Assembly: GCA_023375785.1 (NCBI GenBank)
Contig: SZWC01004672.1
Span: 56,092 to 80,639, forward strand
Direction of reading: 5' to 3'
Source of the DNA: Penium margaritaceum
Taxonomy: Eukaryota; Streptophyta; Zygnematophyceae; Desmidiales; Peniaceae
Length of the DNA stretch: 24,548 nucleotides
Under the pieces are notes generated by a model. That model had not been told where the DNA came from, did not search any database, and was given only the letters and a program-made list of their open reading frames with translations. Made by a program: the position numbers and the translations under genes. Below are positions 16,993-24,548 of this stretch, one piece after another (positions within the stretch are counted from its first letter, which is position 1; every line of letters starts with the position of its first letter).

Positions 16993-17991
16993 TGTTAAAG
17001 TTGGTGGTCAGTCTGCGGCCCTTCACAACTATTGTGGAAAGCCCTCCTTTATTGCACCAAATCCATGCCCTTATGTGCAGGAGACTGAGAATTTTGACTG
17101 CAAATGGAGACATGCCACGCAAGACCAAGCTCGCCAATCATGGGCTCAGTGATTCCAGTTTGCAGTCGTGTGCTCTAAAGATCTGTCCCAGGGCTGTACT
17201 TTGCTTGTGACATTTCCATTACAATCATGGTTTTTCTTGTGGTGGAGGCATGACCTTGGATGTTTAGGATGTCTGCCTTCCAAACATGCATGTGAGTTCA
17301 AAGGGAGCGACATTGTTGTTGACGGGTGCTGATCCTTAGGGGGCCATCGTGCCAGATTATTCTGTGCGCCGGTGAGAAGCCACCCTCGGTATATACCCTA
17401 TTGATAATTATATTTGATATTAATGTTCTTGGTAGTGGCTGAAAACTTTCAAGATTGGACTTCCATCGAATTTAAAAGCACCACCAAAGTAATTGAAATT
17501 TTACGTCAACAAATTTAACGATCTACCCCTATGTTAACGTTAGTTTTGTGCCTGGGTTCGTGCGCCATTGGTTCTTGTATTTTATCTTAGTGTATGGACG
17601 TTTTACTAAGGGCCATGTTCAAACGTAGTGCACAACATCTTCCGTGCGCGTACGCTCGACGTGCGGCCGGAACTGGCCAGCCCCGTGGCCATTCAAGTGG
17701 AACTGACCAGTCACAAGACTAGCCCCGTGGCTAGTCACGCGGAACCAGCAAGCCGGAAACAAACAACAATCAACCATTCCAATATTCAAAGACTGACAGG
17801 CTTTGTTGAGTTATATTACTCAAATTTCCAGGTCGTCAAATGTAACAAACTAACCCTCTTTTAGGCATGTACCCTAAAAGAGGTGGAGAAACTTCTAAGA
17901 AATCAATTATGGAACAAGTCAGTCGTTGAATTAATGATCACTCGAGTATTGAATGGTAGGGCTTGGCCCCTGGGTGGTAGCATGTCCTCCA
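16993..17991 (+). repeat. Element C 3' LTR, interrupted
   Basis: The LTR starts TGTTAAAGTTGGTGGTCAG after the PPT. It is collinear with 1362-1760 up to about 17390. Homology stops, then returns at 17959-17984 (GGGCTTGGCCCCTGGGTGGT versus GGGCTCGGCCCTTGGGCGGT at 1777). The intervening 550 bp look like an insertion. Element D begins at 17992, so the rest of this LTR, if it exists, lies beyond the right edge of the window. Confidence 0.6.
17396..17955. other. AT-rich insertion-like segment in the C LTR, with hairpins
   Basis: This segment is absent from the LTR at 1362-2002. It contains a perfect 11-bp hairpin (CCTCTTTTAGG at 17855-17865, complement at 17873-17883, 7-base loop) and a perfect 8-bp hairpin (GACTAGCC at 17717-17724 and GGCTAGTC at 17729-17736). 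Imperfect direct copies of a CCCCGTGGC...GGAAC motif lie at about 17670 and 17722. No coding potential is recognisable. A MITE-like insertion is possible; ends are not resolved. Confidence 0.45.
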
Positions 17992-18581
17992 TGAGAAGAT
18001 GCGTGGAAGCTTCCTAGCAACACAGCCGCTGACTAGGCATCAGTGCCTGCTCAGACGGAGACGACAGTCACACGTCGTACACACAACGGCAAAAGTCTGG
18101 CTAGGAGACACAAGTCAACTGTCGGAATGCTTCAATAGCATTTGCAGAGAGAAATAACAGATAAAAGGTCCACAGGACAAAAACCTGCCGCGGCGCACGA
18201 CGGGTGTCGCATGCGGCAGTGCAAGGTCTGTCATTAAACCAGCCCAAAAACACTTTTTTGGCCATAATCCTGCACATACAAGTCAGAACGCTACGCCGTC
18301 TGAACCTAAACGTGCACTATCTCAACCCAGACGCTATGACTGGTCGCATGCATACATCCAGCATCGAACGATAAAATCCTGCAGGTTGAAAGAAAACTGT
18401 AGAAGGTCCTAGACGGCATCCAGGACTCTGGGGCGGTCGTCGGTTAGCTCCGAGTGGGTGGTCCATCACCAGATGATGCACTAGCCACCTGGGTCCACAT
18501 CAAGGATCTGCATGGGCATGGACACGGCCGAGTGGTCACAGTAAATTGTACAAGTCGACAGGAACGTCACAAATCACAACA
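17992..18581 (-). repeat. Element D 3' LTR (590 bp)
   Basis: On the - strand it starts TGTTGTGATTTGTGACG at 18581, directly after the PPT, and ends ...TTCTCA at 17992, giving TG...CA ends. The last 153 bp pair with 24395-24548. The outer boundary is fixed by the match to the other LTR's inner end next to the PBS, the inner one by the PPT. Confidence 0.9.
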
Positions 18582-18591
18582 CTCCCCCATG
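18582..18591 (-). other. Element D polypurine tract
   Basis: CATGGGGGAG on the - strand abuts the LTR start. The same decamer is used by element C at 16983. It primes plus-strand synthesis. Unlike in element B, it lies about 100 bases after the pol stop codon. Confidence 0.85.
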
Positions 18592-18688
18592 ACCCGATGG
18601 TATGCATGTCCATACACGTGCAGCACTGAAATGAATGCAAAAACGAGGGCAGAAACAGTTGTGATACAAACATAGACACACCTCGCAC

Positions 18689-19340
18689 TCAACCACTCTC
18701 AGGCAATGGGCGAAGCCCAACAGGACAAATGGCCACCAAAAACTTCCGACGAGCCAGTGCTTTTGTCAAGAAATCAGCATGTTGCATGTCAGTGCCGATC
18801 AATATGATGGAGATCGCGTGTCGCTCCACCATATCACACACAAAATGATGCTCAACTGCAATATGCTTCTTTCAAGCATGAAAAACAACAGAGTTCTCCG
18901 CAATGGCAAGAGTACTCTGGATGTTGCAGTGAAGCACAATGGTGGAAACTGAGTAACCCAACTCAAGGAATAGGCGTTGGAACCACACTACCTCAGCAGG
19001 TCCTACACCCAGAGCAACATGCTCTGCCTCTGACAAGATACGTGCAATGTAGCCCTGTTTTCTGCTGCGCCAAGACACAGCGGTACCACCAAGCAGGAAC
19101 ACGTAGCCGGTTCGAGTGTGTCCATCTGGACTCCAGGCCCAGTTGGTGTAGCCGTCAAAAACAACCAGAAACTTCCTGCAAAAGCAGAGTACGAGGTACG
19201 GTGTGGAGGCTATATACCGCACCACTCACACAGTCACATGAAGGGCTCTAGCACATCGAGCATGCAAAAACTGTGCAAGGAGGTTAACGGTAAAAGCGAT
19301 GTCATGGCGTGTGGTAGTGGCCAGGTACTTCAGGGACCCG
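18689..19340 (-). pseudogene. Element D: RNase H and pol C-terminus
   Basis: One frame from 19225 runs to a TGA at 18691-18689 with a single in-frame stop just after 'VVFHA' at about 18872. It contains 'FDGYTNWAWSPDGHTRTGYVFLLGG' (the DGYTDSDWA block, here with Asn-Trp replacing Asp-Ser, so the first catalytic Asp is changed), 'ILSEAEHVALGVG' with the catalytic Glu, 'LHCNIQSTLAIAEN' where HxDNxSA is usual (Asp to Asn), then 'KKHIAVEHHFV' and 'ADFLTKALARRKF'. The upstream part, in another frame, holds 'GSLKYLATTTRHDIAFTVNLLAQF' at about 19339-19265. At least two catalytic Asp are lost, so it is inactive. Confidence 0.85.
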
Positions 19341-19650
19341 ATGAGACGGTGTCAGTGTAATCAATGCCCTCAATCTGAGAATACCCCTTGACGACCAAGC
19401 AAGCGTTATGGCATTCGAGTGAGCCATCCGGCTTCATTTCCTTGCGAAAGACCCACTTGACCTAAACAGCCTTCCTCCCAGGTAGAAGGTCGACTAGCTC
19501 ATAAACTCCGTGCTCTCGAATGGCATGAAGCTCATCCTTGCAGGTAGCATGCCAGGCGTCTGCATCCTCTTATGAAAGAGCTCCCCTTCGTGTGAATGAA
19601 TCAGGCACCATCAAGGGAGAGCTCTAAGTGGCGAGTGCACACACCTACTA
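19341..19650 (-). pseudogene. Element D: RT N-terminal remnant with core deletion
   Basis: The frame reads 'DADAWHATCKDELHAIREHGVYELVDLLPGRKAV', a stop, 'VKWVFRKEMKPDGSLECHNACLVVKGYSQIEGIDYTDTV' and then, at about 19345-19339, jumps straight to the 'GSLKYLATTT' block that normally lies some 200 residues later. The palm with 'DVKNAFL', 'LYGLKQ' and 'YVDD' is absent, and the join is also out of frame. This is a simple internal deletion, as in many non-autonomous elements, and closely mirrors the RT loss in element C although the join differs. Confidence 0.85.
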
Positions 19651-20340
19651 GCCGGGCCGGACGACCACAAGGTCAGTTGTTGCATCACAAGCAGTGAGAA
19701 ACTTGCGAGTGACGAGATCATACCCTACAGGACACGCTGGATGTACCTCTGTGTGATCTGTGCAGACATTGAAGCCTAGGGCCTTTGTGCCGGCATCACC
19801 TCTCGTAACACTACTAGTGGAGCACCTAGGTGTAGGACCGGACACTTGCAAGACTCCGGAGACCAGTGGTCGAAGGCGGCCACCGGGCTCACGCAAGTAG
19901 CCTGGGTTCAAGGAGCTCACCTTAGGCTGAGAGTTAGGCGTAACCACATCTGGTAGGGACGAAGGCAAAGGGGCAGGTGATGTAGTGTGAGGAGATGCTA
20001 GTGAAATGACAGGGGACACAGGGCTGGGTGTAGCAGCAGGGGTAGATGCAATATCACGCACAGAGGCATGTGTACTAGTGGACATGGGTATAGAATCATG
20101 GGTGCTTGTGGGGTGTAAGAGAACAAGGGTAGAGACAAGCTGGACTGGAGAGGTCTCTGGGCCGACAGCTATGATTGCTGGGTCATCAAAAGCCAGCGAC
20201 CAAGAAGTGGAGGGGGCTCGAACAGACACATCAACCAGAAGAGGGGTGCTCGTAGGCCCGGAATTCCCCATCCAACGAGAAGCCTCTCATGTAGGTTCGT
20301 ACGTGATGGACATCAACATGATAGAGGTCAGGTCACGGTA
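19651..20340 (-). pseudogene. Element D: integrase-RT linker
   Basis: A long open frame (20271-19648) is rich in Ser/Pro/Thr ('SVRDIASTPAATPSPVSPVISLASPHTTSPAPLP') and continues in the same reading direction from the integrase C-terminus. Such low-complexity linkers are usual between copia integrase and RT. 'GLNVC/GFNVCTDHTE...DLVTRKFL' near its end has no known role. A stop at about 20347 separates it from integrase. Confidence 0.65.
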
Positions 20341-21240
20341 GGTAAGAGACTAAAAACAGAGCGCGTCAAGGGAATCAACGATGCAACGACGTGCGGGGTC
20401 CCAAAAATGCCATGCCTTCGACCGCGGGGAGATGCCTACAAAAGCACACAAGCAACCCCGCGGCGAGACCTTGGACCCCTGCTGGTCCTCGGTGTACCAC
20501 AAAAAAGCCACAGATCCCCAGACACGAGCGAGGCGCAGATCGATACAGTGGCCAAACCAGAGCTCGTACGGTGTAACGTGGTCCGGAAGGGGACCGTGCG
20601 GGTGGCGGTTCCAGACCCACGTCATATAGGCGGATCCTTGAAGTGCGTAAGATTCTCGGAGGCCGCACTCAGACCGCATAACACAAACCGCATCCTCCAT
20701 GGTGCGGTTCCAGTGCTCTGAGACACCGTTCTGCTTAGGAGTAGCAGGAGCCTGGTGAAAAACCCGGTGCTGAGCAAAGAAACTGTCCATCTCATCAAGA
20801 AACTTGTCGTCGCGATCCGTGCAAAATGTATGCAACGTGTGGCGAGACTGGCGCTCAACCACCACTAGCCATAGGCGAACTGCAATAGCAGCGTAGCTCT
20901 TGTGGCGCACACTGTAGACCCACCGCATCTAGGTGAAGTCATCAGTCAAGGTTAGTATGCATTCGCCCAAATCGGACAAAAGCTGGACAGGGAGAGGACC
21001 GAAAAGGTCCGAATGGACCAACTCGAGAGGGAGAAGAGCTTGAGAATGGAAGTCAGGGTAGGTGCAACGATGCATCCAACCCTGAGCGCAAAATAGACGA
21101 TCGGTCTTGGGCGGCTTCTCAAAACAGGCCGCGTCAAGACCGAGTGCGTGCTATGTCCAAATGAGCTTCGACACAGTGTCAAAGCCCACATGACACAACC
21201 AACAATGCAGTAGTCGCTAGTGCTCAGTAGAGAGAACACT
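20341..21240 (-). pseudogene. Element D: GAG-pre-integrase and integrase
   Basis: The pre-integrase domain is read around 21220-21080 ('HCWLCHVGFDTVSKL', then 'RLFCAQGWMHRC'). The core has 'PLELVHSDLFGPLP' at about 21030 with the first catalytic Asp, 'LTLTDDFT' then a stop at about 20929, 'HTFCTDRDDKFLDE' (TDRGGEF with Gly-Gly-Glu changed to Asp-Asp-Lys but the catalytic Asp kept), and 'TPKQNGVSEHWNRTMEDAVC' with the catalytic Glu. 'AYMTWVWNRHPHGPLPDHVTPYELWFG' and 'SPRSKAWHFWDPARRC' complete the C-terminal part. The stretch 20928-20350 is fully open. The triad is formally present, so the domain is the best preserved of element D. Confidence 0.88.
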
Positions 21241-21846
21241 AGGGGCAAACACATGAGCGGGAGGGTGAGGGGAGCAAGGAGAAGAAGAGATCCAAGGGAC
21301 ATGGTATAGGTCATCCATGGTGGAGGTTAGAAGAACAATGGTACGAGTATCAATAGCGGTCATAGTTGCGGAGTCAGCAGTGTGTTCTAGAGAGAGTCCC
21401 ATTCGTCTGCAGGCACGTACAGAAAACAAGCTGCGCTCAAGGTCAGGCACAGAAAGCACCTCGGAAAGATACGGGGGGCTAGACGGACCATCAAAGCACA
21501 AAACCCCTACACCCTGGACCAACAATGACTGACCAAAGCTTGTGCAAACGGAGCAAACAGACGCAGTAAGACCGGGAACAATGAAGTCACTACGACGATA
21601 GGTCATGTGGTGATTGGCACCAAAATTGATGATCGAGGTGCCACCAGGATCAAGACCGGAGGACGTCATGGTGCAACGGGCAATGGAACACTCGGCCTTT
21701 GTCAGGCGGTGAGAAACAGGTGAGGAGGAACAATGAAGAGCACAAAGGTAAGACTCGTGAATCCAATCGGTACTGTCAAGCCTATCATCATCACATGCCA
21801 GCTGTGCCCCCCCACACAAGTCATCATAAGCTACAAGAACAGACAA
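21241..21846 (-). pseudogene. Element D: aspartic protease region
   Basis: A 209-codon open frame contains 'TSIINFGANHHMTYRRSDF' at about 21640-21580, the counterpart of IIDSGANHHMT. The catalytic Asp-Ser/Thr-Gly is Asn-Phe-Gly, so the enzyme is dead. 'LSEVLSVPDLERSLFSVRACRRMGLSLEH' at about 21487-21400 is the VLYVPDLxxNLLSVxxL block, followed by 'STMDDLYHVP'. The N-terminal portion ('LVAYDDLCGGAQLACDDD...') resembles the same part of element C at 6430 on. Confidence 0.82.
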
Positions 21847-23488
21847 AAAAAAAATCTGTGAACCACCCGGCTATGACAACACACTTGCACCTCCATGAAA
21901 ACGAAGCGCCAGAAGGTGATGGGGCTCGACGGTGGTGTGGTCACATGGGTCCGGGTCGCTAGTGCTCATAGGTGGGGAAGCCAGAACTGCTGCGGCTATG
22001 GTCGACGTGTGACCGGAGGCTGTACTGCTTGAAGCAGGCCGCTTTGCGTGTGCAACCTGAAGACCGCGAGTGATCCGCGCCCAATCCAATGACTGCTGGC
22101 ACTCGGTGTAGCGATGAGCACCTCCACAGTTGTAGCAGTGAACAGTATGTCCACTGCTAACACTCAGTGACTATTGCTGGCCCGAACCGCGCCTCTTTTT
22201 CCCCTTCTAACCCTATGTCGTTGATACCACACCCTGCATCTGATTCAAAGTAAACGGGATGGAAGGTAAGAGGAGGATGTGCCAGAGGATGGAGGAGCGG
22301 ACTGCAAGAAGGGCGTCGGTGGTGACACGATGACCACTGCAACAAGGGGACTCTCCCCATGGACCATGGCTGCCTCATGGGTAGAAGTCACCTAGAGGAA
22401 AAGCTGACGCGCCAAAGAAACAAGCTGAAGGGAGGTGGACAAGGGCTTGAGCACAGCGTCACTGTACCCTATGAATATTTCTGCGTGCTCAAGACAAACT
22501 CTGAGCATGAGCGTGCGGAGCGCCCACACTTGTGTACCTCTTGAGGACTAAGGCGTGCGCAGATGCGCATCGTGCGCCGTCAATAGTCCGCTGCGGGTTA
22601 GGCAGGTCCCGGACAAAGGGAGTGAAAGGCGTGAATGTGAGCCGCGCGGGTGGCGTGTCTCTCTCCCGTAGGCTGGGACAATGCCAAATCCTAGCCTCGA
22701 CGTGGATCAGCACCCGCACCTGTGCCGGCCTCTCCAAGGAACTGGTGGAAGTCCACAACGGTCTTGCATGGCATGGCGTAAAGGAGTCAGCGCACCGCCT
22801 TGGTTGCTGTCAGCACCTATGCCTGATCCATAATCTAGTGCGGACTGTGATAGTAGGGCCATACTCCCTCTCAAGTGAACCAGACCTGGAAAAGAATCTC
22901 CCAGCAGTCAAAGCCGTCCTTGCTGACATATCATGGGGATGGTGTCTCGAAGCCCTTCGGTTGCCGCTCCGTAGGGAGAGCAACCACAAGCTGAGAAGGA
23001 CGAGGGATGGGGAAGACACCAGGATGAGAAAAGTCGCTGGGGCAGGGATCAGACGAGGATCGGATCTTCGAGAAAAGGGAGCCACATGTGTGTGGGGCCC
23101 GAGAACTTGTCTGAAGCTGGTGGAGACGCTCCTGAAGCACGCGAATCTCGCTCTCTTGAGTGCCATCCTCCATACCCGGCATGTTAGGGTCCTCATCCCA
23201 AGGATCAAGAGGTGGCAATTCGCGTCCTGCTCCTCTAATTGGTGGTGATGCTGACTGCTGTGCAAAGGGTATGACACCGCCAACTCCCTCGCAGATTTGC
23301 CGTGGCGCCGTGGACTGACCACGAAGGAGCTCAATGAGCGTACAGATGGCGTCAGTCTGCTACTACTGGAGACGACACATCTCATCCTGCTGGCTCCGCA
23401 GGTCCTCAATAGCCCGCGAGCGTGAGCTCATGACCCTTGAAGAGGAGGAAGAGGGATCAAGTGGTCTTTTGCCCTTGTCACTGGCCAT
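21847..23488 (-). pseudogene. Element D: Gag with variant zinc knuckle
   Basis: The start chosen is the ATG at 23488 (Met-Ala-Ser-Asp-Lys-Gly-Lys-Arg-Pro), after which a charged, Ser-rich N-terminus runs to two adjacent TAG codons near 23360. The frame goes on with 'GAGRELPPLDPWDEDPNMPG', 'ESEIRVLQERLHQLQ' (likely coiled coil) and 'GFDCWEILFQVWF' at about 22925-22885, shared with Gag of B and C. Many stops and frameshifts follow. Near the end, 'CYNCGGAHRYTEC' at about 22139-22098 is a zinc knuckle with spacing CX2CX3HX4C, one residue shorter than usual between the second Cys and His. The region 22500-22850 is too damaged to place in one frame. Confidence 0.75.
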
Positions 23489-24382
23489 AGCTATGTCAGC
23501 GCTCAGTATGGGCCGGGATGTCAAACTGGTCGGATTGCAGAACCGTCAGTTTTTCTCAAGTTGAAATGCTGGTAGTTTTTGACTTTCTGACCCAAAACCT
23601 TGACTAAGGCAAGTGCTGGCATCCGCAGGGTTTTGTTGACATCAGCACAAACCTGACGACGTCAGTATGGAAAATGCTGATGCCGGAACAGTTTTTTTTT
23701 ACAACCCTTGCGGTTGTTCTCCCGATGCGCAGGGGCGATTGATCCGTAGCATCCTCGCGGAAGCTCCGCAGCATCTTCTGCTAGGTTGCTGCTGCTGCTG
23801 CTGCTGCTGGTGAGCCGGCTCCTGTAGTAGCAGCCGCACAACGGCTTGTGTAGCTGTGGCAGCAGCTGCGCACTGCTACTGTGCTGCAGCACAGCTATGC
23901 GCTACTGCTTCTACTGCGTGCTACTACTACGCTACTGCTTTGCTGCACTACTGCTGAGCTGTGCTACTGCTGCTACTGTTGATTCCTGCTGCTGCTACTG
24001 ATGCTACTCAATGCTATTTCTGCTATGCACTACTGGTTGCTGCTGCTGTTGGCTGCTTGCTGCTCGCACCTCGCCGCTCGCCGCTCCCTGCTTGCTTCTG
24101 GCTGCTACTACTGCTATTTGCTACCGCCTGCTGCAGCTGTCGCCTGCTGCTACTGCTGCTGCTGCTAGCGCTGATGCCAGCAGGTTCTGGCGGCTACCAC
24201 CTGTTGTAGTTGCCGCCTGCTACTAGCGGCTGATGCTGCTGTACTCTCACGTGCTGAAGGCGGGTGACGCCGGTCATAGCCAGGTGACGTCAACAGGTCC
24301 ATTGACTTGGCTACAGCGGTGACGCTCACTGTTGCAGCTCTGCTACATCTCTGTTGTGCAGCTCAGCAAGAACTGTCTCACT
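23489..24382 (-). other. Element D leader with triplet-rich tract
   Basis: About 890 bases separate the PBS from the gag ATG, roughly twice the leader of element B. From about 23780 to 24240 the + strand is dominated by TGC/TGCTAC/GCT triplets (sense strand: AGC/AGT), including an uninterrupted (TGC)n run at 23787-23809. ORFs through it on the + strand are Leu/Ala/Cys low-complexity and are not genes. Nothing else is recognisable in 23489-23780. Confidence 0.75.
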
Positions 24383-24394
24383 TCTATGATACCA
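24383..24394 (-). other. Element D primer-binding site
   Basis: On the - strand TGGTATCATAGA follows the LTR's terminal CA directly. The first eight bases match the initiator Met-tRNA PBS; after that AGAGC has become TAGA, so priming would be weaker than in element B unless this subfamily uses the shorter match. Confidence 0.85.
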
Positions 24395-24548
24395 TGAGAA
24401 TATGCGTCGAAGCTTCCTAGCAACACAGCCGCCAACTAGGGGTCAGTGCCGGATCAGGCGGTGACGGCAGTCACAAGTCGTACACACAAGGGCAAAAGTC
24501 TAGCTAGTAGACACAAGTCAAAGTGTCAGATTGCTTCAATAGAATTTG
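24395..24548 (-). repeat. Element D 5' LTR, partial
   Basis: The inner 154 bp of the LTR are present, ending ...TTCTCA next to the PBS. They match 17992-18144 with about 19 substitutions and one gap by hand count. The remaining roughly 435 bp and the flanking target duplication lie outside the window. Confidence 0.9.

Larger units (their letters stand above)
17992..24548 (-). mobile_element. Element D: Ty1/copia retrotransposon, 5' LTR cut by window edge
   Basis: Reading the - strand, the order is 5' LTR (from beyond 24548 to 24395), PBS, long leader, gag with zinc knuckle, protease, integrase, truncated RT, RNase H, PPT, 3' LTR (18581-17992). The visible LTR parts (24395-24548 and 17992-18144) match at about 87% with one gap. 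Related to C by its protease region and identical PPT. It carries many stops and has lost the RT catalytic core. It lies within the 3' LTR of element C, judged from the C-family LTR block ending at 17984. The left flank CTCCA (17987-17991) is the predicted target duplication; the partner is outside the window. Confidence 0.92.

Noticed and set aside
22532..23248. 238-codon + strand open frame
   Set aside because: It is antisense to the Gag of element D, which has recognisable Gag features on the - strand. The + translation shows no domain.
23961..24226. Leu/Ala/Cys-rich + strand ORFs that look like membrane segments
   Set aside because: They are translations of a GCT/ACT triplet tract in the leader of element D.

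Overview
This window looks like transposon-filled chromosomal DNA from a member of the plant lineage (land plant or streptophyte green alga). The basis is that all recognisable coding sequence belongs to Ty1/copia LTR retrotransposons, two of which carry the plant-type primer-binding site TGGTATCA... used by initiator Met-tRNA. The species cannot be told from the sequence. I see no intact host gene, no rRNA or tRNA gene and no prokaryotic feature. Every retrotransposon gene is broken by stops, frameshifts or deletions.

Layout. (1) 1-1330, + strand: the RT and RNase H end of a very degraded copia element, called A here. (2) 1362-2002: an LTR that closes A and also seems to open the next element, C. 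C has a degraded gag at 3754-4342, protease at 6410-6917, integrase at 13380-14270, RT at 14991-15345, RNase H at 15346-16150, a polypurine tract at 16983-16992 and a 3' LTR from 16993. (3) 4343-6409: a roughly 2 kb block of unknown type between the gag and protease remnants of C. It is unusually rich in inverted repeats and small tandem hairpin repeats, two sets of which show compensatory base changes. It is the least explained part of the window. (4) 6923-13260, - strand: a structurally complete but mutated copia element, B. It has two 578-bp LTRs, PBS, gag with a zinc knuckle, protease, integrase, RT, RNase H and PPT. It is inserted into element C between protease and the GAG-pre-integrase domain, with a near-perfect 5-bp target duplication. 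(5) 16993-17991: the 3' LTR of C, apparently carrying a roughly 550-bp AT-rich insertion, then cut by element D. (6) 17992-24548, - strand: copia element D, whose 5' LTR runs off the right edge. It has gag, zinc knuckle, protease, integrase, an RT with its catalytic core deleted, RNase H, and a long leader full of GCT/ACT-type triplets.

History inferred from the nesting: A and C are oldest, and B and D inserted later. By hand count the LTRs of B differ at about 43 of 578 positions with no gaps (about 7%). The visible 154 bp of the D LTR pair differ by about 13%. None of the three long elements looks able to transpose by itself: B has a changed RT active site (YVDA for YVDD), C lost a catalytic integrase Asp and part of RT, and D lost the RT core. 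B and D could in principle have been mobilised by enzymes from relatives, since their LTRs, PBS and PPT are well preserved.
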